NCBI GenBank assembly: GCA_019648995.1
Contig: BLXT01005797.1
Coordinates: 11,209 to 33,496, forward strand
DNA length: 22,288 bases
Source: Plakobranchus ocellatus
Taxonomy: Eukaryota; Mollusca; Gastropoda; Plakobranchidae
Direction: 5' to 3'
Position numbers and translations under genes: made by a program. Of this stretch, positions 1 to 9,229 are shown in pieces; the stretch's first letter is position 1; each line of letters opens with the position of its first letter. The notes below the pieces were generated by a model, which saw only the letters and a list, made by a program, of their open reading frames with translations, was not told where the DNA came from and made no database searches.

Positions 1-486
1 GTTTGAAGGGAGAGCACAAGAGATTGCATTTATTATGCATCAGTTTTTGCAGTCACTTCCCCTTCTGAGCATACTGGGATCTAATGGTTGAGATTCTTAT
101 TTATTGAGCTAAGAAATTGATCTATTTAATAACTTCAAATAAAATTAATTAATAAAAAGCAAAAGAATTTTTTCAAGTTTTAAAAACAAATATGCCTTAC
201 ATTTAAATAATTCTTCCTCAGATAATCGATGAACGAAAAGATGGCGGGGTAGGCTATATCAAGAATCAAGCAATAAAACCTTTAGTCTCCTGCTTCATAA
301 ATAATGGAAACAAAAGAAAAGGATGGAGGTTTAGGAAGAAAGGCAGTTCCCTTAGTTTTCCCTGAGAGCAGGGATCCAAAGCATAGCTATCAAAATAATG
401 GGAAAAGCCGATATTTATTTATGACCGATCAGTCTCAGATTGTGTCCAGCCCGGCAGTTGGTCATCCTCGTGAGACTCAGAACTGG
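1..486. other. AT-rich stretch, no gene seen
   Basis: I see no supported feature here. A 62-codon open frame at 304-492 has no recognisable motif and is about as long as expected by chance in such DNA. Confidence 0.6.
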
Positions 487-640
487 TCATGAATGTTCAC
501 AAAATGGACTATAAAAAATTTCCAGACAGCTCAGAAAAATCCAAAATCTACTTTTAGAGGTGGAGAAACAAACGATTCGTAAAAAACCCATCTTGATCTA
601 ATTCCAGTCTCAATTCCACCGATGTCCTATAAAAAACAAC
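487..640 (+). repeat. Diverged dispersed repeat, copy 1
   Basis: This stretch matches 13612-13745 in the same orientation. The best core is CTTGATCYRATTCCAGTCY followed by CAATT (591-616 here). Weaker similarity flanks it on both sides: GTCATGAATGTTC against GTCATGATGGTTC on the left, and CACAAAT plus an A/T-rich tail on the right. The alignment needs several gaps. It is probably an old non-autonomous element, but I see no termini or target duplications, so the family is unknown. Confidence 0.45.
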
Positions 641-1426
641 TTAATCGACCTACACAAATCTATTTTAACGTATTCCAGATCTTTGATCAGTCTCAATGGT
701 CTAAAACGTTGATGAAATCTAAATTCTGGCAGGCGGTTTGGCTTTCATGTAATTGTTGTATATTTTATTGACGTAGTCTATCAAAACATTTTTTTTTGGC
801 GAGAACAACCCTGGCGTATAACTTTCCCTGGCATCGGGTTTCCTCTGTAGTTGTTGTAAGGCACTCCAGCAATAATATTGCTTTTTCTTACATTGTGCTT
901 CCACGATTGAGGGTTAAGCTCTTTTTTTCATGGTTTAATTATTTTGGCTGTTTACAACCTCCTGATCTTGCAGCTCCACATCTTCTTCATCTGGCCTGTT
1001 TTGTTGAAGCACTCCAATCTAGTGTCAGTCTCATGTGGGATGTAGTCCGATACATCTGGATAATCAGAAGATTTTCCATCATCAGACTCACAGGATAGAT
1101 GAGAAAAGTCGTGTGTAGGCCTATTTCTAGAAAAAAATTGTTTAAACCTGGGAGAATAAGGGGTAAGAAATAATGATGAAAAGGGCAAGCAAGAGAGTTT
1201 TTAGTTTTCAATTTTATGCTATATCAGCACATAAAAAGTTTTTGAGTATAGCAGCAATCATTCTAGTTGCTTCACAAAACGGCTTTGTCATTATCATTTG
1301 GCCAGGACAGTTTATTTATGCAGCTCTGAAATAAAGACATGTGAGGGCCTGTGATTTGGCCATTTGGTATTATAACTCTGCATGCTAAGATGCCTAACAA
1401 AGGATTTCTTTACAGGCCGTTCTCAA
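641..1426. other. No supported gene; one acidic open frame
   Basis: The stretch is AT-rich with no confident gene. On the minus strand, 1188-952 stays open for 78 codons and contains an acidic, serine-rich piece (SDDGKSSDYPDVSDYIP) of the kind found in N-terminal linkers of several DNA-transposon proteins. Composition alone does not identify it, and the neighbouring frames are riddled with stops. Confidence 0.4.
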
Positions 1427-1833
1427 TTCCACGGTTTAAAAAAACAGGGTTTTAGATATATCTTTTTTTTTTTAACAAGGAAGGATTTCTTGCCGACATT
1501 TTTAGAATATGCAGATTTCGAGCCCAGTACTACCTCGTCCCAGTTAGATAGAGCAACCACAGAATCATCTGGGGCCCTCCAATTCCATATCCAGCATAGA
1601 GTATCATTACTGAAGTTTTTATCACTAATCTCGCGACCTGCACAGTCCTTTCAATAGTTAGAGTCGAACGTCTCCCAAGTCTTCATTTGGCTTTGAAGAG
1701 GGTTATCCAATATAGAGTTCAGAAGCTGAAATGCTTTGTCTGCACCCAAGGCTATAGAATGTATCAAAATCTGTGAAATTTGAAAGTACATATCAGGTTT
1801 TTCAGTTTTCTTTGTAATCTCAGAAAATTTCAT
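1427..1833 (-). pseudogene. Unassigned quasi-ORF with one internal stop
   Basis: On the minus strand the frame starting at 1833 stays open for 60 codons, meets one TGA at about 1651, then continues in the same frame for about 75 more codons to a stop near 1427. The second part is rich in tryptophan and lysine (LCWIWNWRAPDD, then LSNWDEVV, then a lysine run). That is about 135 codons with a single stop, somewhat more than expected in this AT-rich background. I do not recognise the family. It could be a decayed TE exon or chance; no splice sites or flanking coding sequence support a host gene. Confidence 0.2.
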
Positions 1834-2609
1834 GAATGTATACTGTGCAAAGTTTTGTCACTGAGTAACATAGTATGTTTGTACTGTGTGAGTAACTGGA
1901 TATTATCAAAGCTGGCTATAGATATAAGTAAAGTAACTGTTAATGCTACCAAATACAAAATATTAAATTGGTAATAGATATTCAGTAAGAGACAAGGCGA
2001 ATGCTTAGTCTTTTACAGATCTAGATTTAAGTAGAAGCATAACTAAAGTTTACTTTTTAAAACTAAGCCTATATTTATATCTCGTCCATAGTCATCGAGA
2101 TCTAGAATTAAGATTATTTGTCACAAAGTCCAAAGCATATATAATCTAGCTGCAATTATTTGCAAAATGATAGCAGTATCAGTTACAATATTAACGAAAT
2201 CTAGCAATAAAAACAAACAAAATCGACCAAACTTTTACTCCTCATCAACTCTTTGTAAAAATGCAAAGATGAAGAATTGGGTTAAGTCATTTCGCTCTAA
2301 TTATCTGTATTTACAGTGTAAACCATTTCTATTATTCAAAATAAACACATATTTCAAGTCTAAGCATCTGAAATAAACAACATAAAAGCAAAGTCTTACC
2401 TTCAGTCTACTTTTTACTGCCAAAATCAGCTCGGTTTCCCTCTTAGAATCAAACAAGAAACATGGGGGCAGCCAGAAGAAAAGTGTATCCAAGTCCTCTG
2501 CTTATCTTAGCCACCACTGAAGACATGCTAACCTTTTTGTATTTTTAGCAGCTTTTCTGACCCAATTATAACTTAGTTGGGTTGTATAGACGTCATGGCA
2601 AGGCAATTT
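1834..2609. other. No gene seen
   Basis: AT-rich DNA with short open frames on both strands (for example 2167-2376 plus and 2492-2301 minus). None carries a motif I recognise. I see no tandem repeat or clear terminal inverted repeat. Confidence 0.5.
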
Positions 2610-3290
2610 TTACCCACAGCTATAATTCATTGAAAATATGACTTGGACTCCTTCTTCTTCTAACCCCTTGTCATTGTCACAATGATCATTTATTTTTTTT
2701 AAGTGACCCTTGAGCTTTTCAACTTCAATCAAACTTGCCCTTTTATTCTTACGTTGGGTCTGAAGGTTGCGGTAAATTTTGTCTTCTCCTTTGCAGGCTT
2801 TTGGCGTTATTGTTACTGATATTCCATGTTCATTGCAGTATTTTTTATCTTTTATGAAGTGTAGACAATTAAAGCATTTTGCAAATATTTCCTTCTTGCG
2901 CTTTTTTAGCTTGCACTGGCCTGGCTTGAAAGTGAGGTCTCTCTGAATCATCAAGGTAGTCTGATTCAAGAGTCAAGACTTCTAGCTCAACTTCTTCATG
3001 AATTATAGTTTGTTTTGTCTTTTTATTAGAGTTCTTCGACAATGTACTGGAAAACCTTAGTTCAAGAAACCCATCACTCCCTCTTCATTCTGTGGTAACA
3101 AGCAACTTTCAAGCCTCTTGCAAAGTTGCTCCTCAGGCTCAGTCAAAATGTCAAAGAGACCGTAAATCATTCCGATGAAATTGACAGTCCCATCTCAGTT
3201 TTTTAACCCGTCCAAGTCGAATGTATCAGGCAAAACTTGAGAACATCGGCAACGATGGTGCTGAATGTCTATGCTGCAAGGTTGACTTTC
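2610..3290 (-). pseudogene. Unassigned ORF remnants with a Cys/His cluster
   Basis: Two overlapping minus-strand frames are open here. The upstream one, from about 3240 to 2890, reads through one stop and is acidic (DTFDLDGL, MIYGLFDILTEPEEQL, EEVELEVLTLESDYLDD). The downstream one, 2969-2610, is a 119-codon ORF, very basic at first and then containing CFNC, KKYCNEH and PKACKG, a spacing compatible with a small zinc-binding module but not diagnostic. A one-base frameshift near 2890-2950 would link the two. They lie directly downstream of the P-element-like fragment and in the same orientation, so they may belong to the same composite relic. The family is not recognised and no function is assigned. 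Confidence 0.3.
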
Positions 3291-3329
3291 ATCTTTTGGC
3301 TTTGCCAACAGAGGTGTCTGACTCAAACT

Positions 3330-3690
3330 TTTGAGTTGAGAAAGCTTGTATCAATCCTGTTGGGATCATGCTCTCTATAACGAGCACCAAGTTGTTTCAG
3401 CTCTGAGAAGTGACAGGACGGCCCATCGCAGTCAGTAAAATGACTTGTACATCCATGTCATGAAGCTTCAAGATGAACGTTTTGACTATGTTGGTGCGCT
3501 CTGTATCTGACAAGTCATTTATCAGAAAAAAGCCAAGCGCCACTTTCCAGCTGCTGTTCACAGTGATAGCCATCAGCATAAGAGTATCAGTCGCATCTAG
3601 TGCAGAAAGACGCCATTTCTGATGTCCACATACCCCACCATCTTTTTATCATGGCATTGGATGTATTTCTGGATGGTCATCTCTTGCCCT
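3330..3690 (-). pseudogene. P-element/THAP9-type transposase fragment
   Basis: This is a fragment of the catalytic region of a P-superfamily (THAP9-like) DNA transposase, an enzyme that cuts and rejoins transposon ends in the nucleus. In minus-strand order I see MTIQKYIQ, then KKMVGYVDIRNG, then NSSWKVALGFFLINDLS, ERTNIVK, LKLHDMDVQVI, then CDGPSCHFSELKQLGARY. The VDI aspartate (codon near 3624) and the CDG aspartate (near 3425) lie where the family carries acidic active-site residues. Frames change near 3590-3650 (between VDIRNG and ALDATDT) and at about 3432, where one base appears lost just before CDG. No THAP zinc finger and no C-terminal half are visible. Upstream it fuses directly to a different TE protein family at about 3685, so it is a chimeric relic, not a gene. 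I am fairly sure of the superfamily and less sure of the exact boundaries. Confidence 0.7.
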
Positions 3691-5290
3691 AAATCTGATT
3701 TGATCTTTCAGCTTTTCTATGGGTTTTGGGGCTTTGAACAATTCATCCAGTTCCTCCTTTATTTCTAGTGACAAGAGGCACATCAAGCATCGCATTCATG
3801 GTAGCAAGTTTTCTTTCTCTGGCCTTGCTAGTTTTTTGTCTTTTTCCATTTGTTTTCAATTATTCTTTCCTTGATCTTTTCTTGAGTAGCTTTCTTTTCA
3901 TCTCTGTGCCATTCCTTCCACTCTGGACCATGAGTTATTTCTTTTTGCAACAGTATTTTTACAGAACTTGGACTCTTACTGCTAAGCCACTTGGCAGTTT
4001 TGTTGTGCTTCCATATGTACATTGTGGATCTTAAATGTAGTGAAGCATTCTTTCTTTTGCTCATATCATAGTCCAGGACTCCGAAAATCCGTTTTCCTGT
4101 CCACAGGCAGGTTAAAAGTGCGCTTTTTACATCTTCAGACTAATCTCCTCCCAAAATATCCCACATGTAAAATCTGCTAGTTGCCTCTTCAAAGCTTCAC
4201 TACTTCTCTTCACAGTAACTTTTAGGGTTGAATGAAAACTATATTCATCATAAAAGTTAGTAGTAGCACATGTCGTGAAAAAAATCATTAATGATTTGAT
4301 AATCTTTCTCACATGCTTTGAAGTCTTGAACTACAGATGTTTCAATAGTTGCAGCATCAAACTCTGCAGCACTCCAGAGAATCAACACAGCATCCACCAC
4401 TTTGTCATAGTCAAGGAAATCTAAGTAAGTTTTATGGCTGTTCATTAACTGCCAGTGAGGTTCAGTAAAAAAGATATGGAAATTGGACAGAGCAGCCATG
4501 TTTCGAATGACTCGCTTGTCCCTGATATCAGCAATAACTAACTGCCCAAGTCAGAATTTCATTTTCTATTTTTTACGCCAATTTGTGGCCTGTGAGTGGT
4601 TGGTGTTTAGCTGTTTGTGCTTGACGATAGAGGCTGGGATACAGCTGATACACTTGAATTGATGCGGCTGAGGATTTGCCCGGAGTTTGACTTGGGAAGT
4701 TTGATTTCAAAGATCTGAACTGGCTGATACTTCCCTGGATAAGCTTGATGGAAAAAGCAGGGAAACTTTCTTCATCCTCTTTTCACTCTTTTTCAACTGG
4801 TCTAATGGCCTCTTCAGCAGCATGTGGCAATGCTAACAAAAAAGTGTGCATTACAAAATATGAAATATGTAGATCAGTCTTCTTCCCCCAAAAGTTCACA
4901 TTTGAACGCTGCCATCTTTCTCTCAAAGCATTTTATCACGGATGCCCTATCTGACATTAAACATTTCAATTTCATTATAGCCTCCTTGAACAAAGAGTTC
5001 TGATCCTAATTGCTATCAAGGCTATTCTCTTCATCATGTTTTTCAAAGTACCGATGTAATTCCTCCAATAGAGTATTAGAGTCGCCAGATGCGGTCTCAG
5101 AATATCCAAGAGTTAATAATTTACCATTAGGCGATTGAAGATGTTGCTCCAAAGAAATGGGCCTTCTAATGACTAGTAGCATCACTTGCAAATATGAAAT
5201 GATCAGGCTCACTAATTTCTCGACAACATGGTTTTGTACAATGACATTTGCTTCATTTGTAAACTTTAAAGATGTAGTCCTGCAAAGCAA
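3691..5290 (-). pseudogene. Decayed ORF of multicopy MSDR-motif TE-like family
   Basis: These are remnants of a long uncharacterised protein that I recognise as a multicopy, TE-like family in cnidarian, mollusc and fish genomes; its biochemical role is not established. In minus-strand order: a 94-codon open stretch (5290-5006) with HLQSPNGKLLTLGYSETASG; one TAG; then in the same frame KCLMSDRASVIKCFERK (about 4970-4920); a damaged stretch with NAHF; then NMAALSNFHIFFTEPHWQL and HKTYLDFLDY (4499-4400); then ALKRQLADFTCGIF (about 4180); then a basic, coiled-coil-like tail MSKRKNASLHLRSTMYIW, NKTAKWLSSKS, EKIKERIIENKWKK (4064-3830); and finally LDVPLVTRNK and IEKLKDQIRFRAR (about 3790-3690). At least four frameshifts or stops break it. 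It ends abruptly at the P-element-like sequence. The order of motifs fits one gene, but the family match is from memory of motifs, not an alignment. Confidence 0.6.
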
Positions 5291-5720
5291 TTGACAAATT
5301 AGTGTGAGTTTGACCGAGAGGTCAGAGTTTGAATACTAACTTGATAAAGTGCTTTTTGTCAGAATGCTAGATTGAGATCTTGTTTCTATCAGCTGATCCT
5401 CTACAAGAATGTGGCCAGTTGATTAAAAAAAATTTTTTTTTTGTCAAGAGCATTATGAATTTTGGTTGATGTTTTACAAAGAGTTAGAATGGAAGATAAT
5501 CATTTATACAATATTTTGCTTAGGATTTATGTATTTTATTACATTTTACCTATTTCTTAGAGAGAGACATTTCTTTAAGTTGTCTCTGTGCATTTTTTCT
5601 TATCGACCTTGATTCAATTTTGTCAACTGACTGTGGTCCACTCAGCAGATTCATAGTATAGTTTGTAAAAAACAGCACTGGTCACAGGCATAACTTTGAG
5701 CTAGCTGACGTGAGTAAAGA
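5291..5720. other. No gene seen
   Basis: AT-rich spacer containing an A/T homopolymer junction near 5425-5442. A short stretch near 5310-5335 (GAGGTCAGAGTTTGAATAC) recalls a Pol III B box but has no convincing A box. I see no coding signal. Confidence 0.5.
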
Positions 5721-5781
5721 TACCAAGTCAAGGCTAAAAGAGAATTTCAAATTGAAATTCTCTTTTAGCCTTGGCTTGGTA
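5721..5781. repeat. 61-bp near-perfect palindrome
   Basis: Two 30-nt arms, 5721-5750 and 5752-5781, are inverted repeats with one mismatch (T at 5728 against the base paired with C at 5774) around a single central A at 5751. Single-stranded DNA or RNA would fold into one long hairpin. It lies about 80 bp beyond the last recognisable codons of the minus-strand transposase-like relic. It could be a fold-back MITE, fused terminal inverted repeats of an element, or a recent inverted duplication. Confidence 0.9.
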
Positions 5782-5856
5782 GTCACAAAAGTCCATTACT
5801 TGGATGTTTGACTATTTAGTTTTATAAATTTTTTTGTTATAATTTTGTGGCAATGC

Positions 5857-7228
5857 CTAGTGGGCTAAAAATGTTCTGGATACCTTAAATGTCTCTCTAT
5901 GACAGAGTGCATATTGTTGACCTCTTTTATGTTGCTGTGTCCAACTCCACAGAACTTTCATTTGTGACAGCCTATAAATTTGAATGGTCCGTCTGAACTA
6001 ATACCATTGTTGTTACACTCTTTCTATTTTGGCACACACAAGAATCTGACTATAATCTCAGCTTAGCTTCTTGATGTCTGTGTGATCAACCATTATTTGA
6101 TTTAGTATTTTAGCTATGGCACTGGCCATGTTATTAGCTACACGGCCACCACTATCTTCATACCAGATGGCAAAGTAAGACTTTTTTTGATAAGGATAAA
6201 TGCGCTGTCATATTATATTCCTCCTGCAGAGAAATTCACCAGATCGGCAAGCCAAATACGTTTCTGAGGTAAAAAGAAACTACTGCTTTTGCTTTGTCAT
6301 TCCTGTCTTTTTCTCTTTTGCAGCAAACTTCGTTTTTGTTAAAAATTTAAGCTGCCAAAGCTTTGCCTTCAGTGGGCTGGAGATCAGTGTTGACTTTCTC
6401 AAGCTCGCGCCTATCACACCTGTCCATTTTTAGTGCCGAAAACTCCTCTGAATATTTGTGCTGCTTTACTGGGTTGGCATCATTTTGAGCACACCAATGT
6501 TGATACATGCCATACATTTTCGTAAGATTTCGAGCCTTTTCCAAGTATTCCTTCTAGTGTCCTGCCTGCAGTAATGGGAAGAGATTCTGAGGAATGTCTT
6601 ACTTGGGCTAATTGATTTGTTTTAATTTGCTTGAGCATCTGATGGAAGCTTATGAGAGAAATCAATGAACAAAAACCCTGAGATCACCGCTTAATGGTCG
6701 ATTGGGTATACCAATAACCAATCAATTGATTTTCATTGGTACTTTTTTTTTTGGGGGGGGGGGGGAATATTTGCCACATTTTATTTTAGAGGCCAAGGAA
6801 AGCCAGTGTCAATAGTCTTGTTAGTTTAAAAGTATGATATTCTAATTTTAGGAATATCCGAGGTGTATGAGAAAAATATTTTGCAGACCCTTTCCTTGAC
6901 AGTTGAAATTCCTGACCTGAAAGAAAAAAACAACATAAGTATTGGTCTTAGGTTTTGTATTTGTTACACCCCAACATCTTTCTTTTTCATTTCTCTTGAT
7001 GTTCTCACTATGAAAATGGGATTCTCCATCACCATTAAACCCCCAGAACATCTTATAATTAGTTTGCCCTTCTTCTCCAATAATTTTGTCAGAGCAATGA
7101 AACATGTATTTAGCGCATTCTTTTTTAACCTGTCTGACAGTTCTCGCTGGAACTACTTTCCGAGACTTGGTGCTTATGTACTGCCCAGACTGCCACTTCG
7201 TTTTTGCCTCATTTCTCTTCCAATTTGA
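5857..7228 (-). pseudogene. Transposase-like relic, copy A
   Basis: This is a nearly full-length but decayed member of a multicopy, transposase-like family seen as uncharacterised proteins in insects and molluscs (possibly the group now binned as DUF7869-type; the name is uncertain). In minus-strand order: WKRNEAKTKWQSGQ and KVVPARTV (7222-7140); a region matching the family's EKI-type N-terminal domain; GQEFQLSRKG (about 6905); SSHYCRQDTRR (about 6580); KMYGMYQHWCAQND and PVKQHKYSEEF (about 6525-6440); FYLRNVFGLP (about 6265); YNMTAHLSLSKK (about 6200); SDSCVCQNRKS (about 6045-6010); and GHSNIKEVNN (about 5940-5910). The family usually shows an aspartate at the FYL position (here Tyr), while the SDSC aspartate is kept. 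Several frameshifts, stops and a T10G13 tract break it. The C-terminal domain is not visible. I infer a DDE/D-like integrase-type fold from the motif layout. Confidence 0.62.
6743..6765 (+). repeat. T10G13 double homopolymer
   Basis: Ten T are followed directly by thirteen G inside transposase-like copy A, between its N-terminal part and the SHYCR motif. It interrupts the coding remnant. Such tracts are prone to sequencing and assembly length errors. Confidence 0.9.
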
Positions 7229-7629
7229 GGGGCCTCATTTCTGCTTCCTTGTCTATTTACTTACAAAAAAATTATGCTAAACTAATGAAAGAAAGAGAAA
7301 AGGGAGAGAAGGTAAAAAAATAAAAGTTGCATTGTTCTGCCCTTGAGTCCGGAGTCAAAGTATACAAATAAGGATTTTGAAGAGTTTTTGTTCTTTGGTC
7401 ATTAAAGACATTTAATACTAATTTCACACACTGTTTATTCATGTTGTTGGGTGAGAGACTTTCTTTTGATTGACTTTGACATTTTGAACTATGCAACATA
7501 TTCATGTTTCTTTAGAGAACAAAGGTGTGACCACTTTGCATTAATAAATTTGCTTGCAACAATTTTTATCTTCATCTTCTTCCAACTCCACTTGAAACTT
7601 AAGCTGTTGTGTTGCTTCCGTCTTCCCAT
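7229..7629. other. No gene seen
   Basis: AT-rich sequence with short open frames on both strands and no recognisable motif. It separates transposase-like copy A from the MADF-like fragment upstream of it in the minus-strand direction. Confidence 0.5.
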
Positions 7630-8225
7630 TTGCTCCGAATATTTTTCAGAATGGGACCAGGGGTAGCCAGAGTTTCCTCGTCCTGCCTATCCATATGCTG
7701 CTCAAGCACCTGGGTCTCATCTGCAAAAAAAATGGAGCTTTTTTCGCCACATGTTATGGCGTCCAATAAGAGACAAAAGGCCCTGAAAAACCTCAGGCTA
7801 GATTTTCAGATGCCGCTGCTGCCGCGTCCTGAAAAACTCGCGGGCTGCCTCTTCTCAGGCACTGGCTTCCTCTCAGGGCTATTTCTTTCACTGGTACTAG
7901 TAGTGCTTCTGTAGGATTGTGTGGGGCTAGGGGAAATACTTGGGGATGGAGAAAGAGAAAGGCAGAGGAAGACAATGCCTTTTGTGTTTCCTCCATAATG
8001 GTAGGCTTACATGTCATTTGCCCCTCATCCCCTTGTTCCAGCTCCTCAGCAGGCACCACCGACCCGTAATTCCCCTTCACTGAAGCATAGCCCATATGGG
8101 CTATCAGGAAAGCCATCTGATGGTGACTCAGTTGAAGCTGCCAAACCACTGGGTAGCTTCATGGCTGCTTAGCTCTTACCAAAGGAGCTCCTCAAACTTT
8201 GCCAGCGGCGCCTCACAGTCTCAAC
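7630..8225 (-). pseudogene. Possible MADF/BESS-like DNA-binding fragment
   Basis: In one minus-strand frame I read VETVRRRWQSLRSSFGK (8225-8175), which fits the RW..LR..F core of MADF/Myb-SANT-like DNA-binding domains, then KLPSGLAASTESPSD, a linker-like sequence often following that core. A Ser/Pro-rich stretch follows (SPSPSISPSPTQSY, then SERNSPERKPVPEKRQP, about 7960-7850). A T-rich tract plus CAG near 7722-7735 looks like a splice acceptor, followed by DETQVLEQHMDRQDEETL, which might be a diverged BESS region. Stops near 8170 and 8040 break the frame, and GC content is higher than in neighbouring DNA. Such proteins occur both as host regulators and as the DNA-binding partner in PIF/Harbinger transposons. 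No Harbinger transposase is visible here. The call is tentative. Confidence 0.3.
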
Positions 8226-9139
8226 TGTGGAGAGTAGAGAAGATGAGGTTTTTAGTACCGCATATTAATTTTTTTTTGTATTGCATTGTAGACCGACATG
8301 AAACATATTTATAAAATGTCAAATCAGAATTTGTGATTTACCGCCATTCAGCCAATTTCCAGTATTAAAAAAAAAACCACAACTTACTGGGACGTAATAA
8401 TGTCTGTAGCTGTAGAGGTGGTCTAACCCTGACACGTTCTTCTTGTTTTTCTGTAAAACTAATAGTTATTATATTGTTGAATACATTTTAAATTAAAACC
8501 CTATAAAATACAAATGGAACCTTTATGTTAAATACTTACAAAAAAAAATCACTATTTCATCGTTATTTTGGCTGAGAAAGGTGAAATGTGAACTGCTCGC
8601 TGGCTCACTGGGGTTCGCCATTTGTTTGAGTTAGCGCATCTGTGAATTTCAAAGAAAAACTGTTTTCTTAAAAAAACAAAAGGAAATTCTCTTTAATGAC
8701 GGACTAATTTACTACGCCAGTGTAACGAAACTTCGCAGACAGGAAGGGAAATCCCAGTTTTTCATAACTCTATGTTTTCTAGATCTCTAAAAAAGTGGGT
8801 TAGCCCGCTTGTACTTAAACACGAACAATTATGGCTCATGTGTTGTCTTTTACACTTCTCATCTCTGTCCATTCATGTTTTCCTGGAATTCTTGTATCAG
8901 TTCTACTGTTTCTGAGAAATAACCAAAAAATCTGCAAGGCTCTAAACATAGACTAAAACAAATGCTTGCAAGAATGCAACTCTTTTATCAGCTTTATCTT
9001 GTATTTCTGCACGAAAAGAGATAATAGAGAATTAAGTTTTGAATGCATTTATTTACAGACAAAAGAATGTGCTTAAGATATGTAAAACAGATTGTCCAAA
9101 TACATGTTTTCGCAAAGGATTTCCCATTCTAGAATAAGA
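8226..9139. other. No gene seen
   Basis: About 0.9 kb of AT-rich DNA with frequent stops in all frames. I could identify no coding motif, tandem repeat or Pol III box. Confidence 0.55.
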
Positions 9140-9162
9140 CCCCCCCCCCCTTTTTTTTTTTT
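9140..9162 (+). repeat. C11T12 double homopolymer
   Basis: Eleven C run straight into twelve T, a pure pyrimidine strand. It lies just past the last recognisable residues of transposase-like copy B. Tract lengths are likely error-prone. Confidence 0.9.
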
Positions 9163-9229
9163 AATCGTCCGCAATGTGGAGGCAAATAGCGTCTTCTTTT
9201 TTTAACTTGAAGCATTCTATGCTGTTCCC

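Noticed and set aside
5310..5340. GAGTTTGAATACTA as a Pol III B box
   Set aside because: No A box at a suitable distance upstream and no tRNA-like stems; the two real SINE heads in the window are much clearer.
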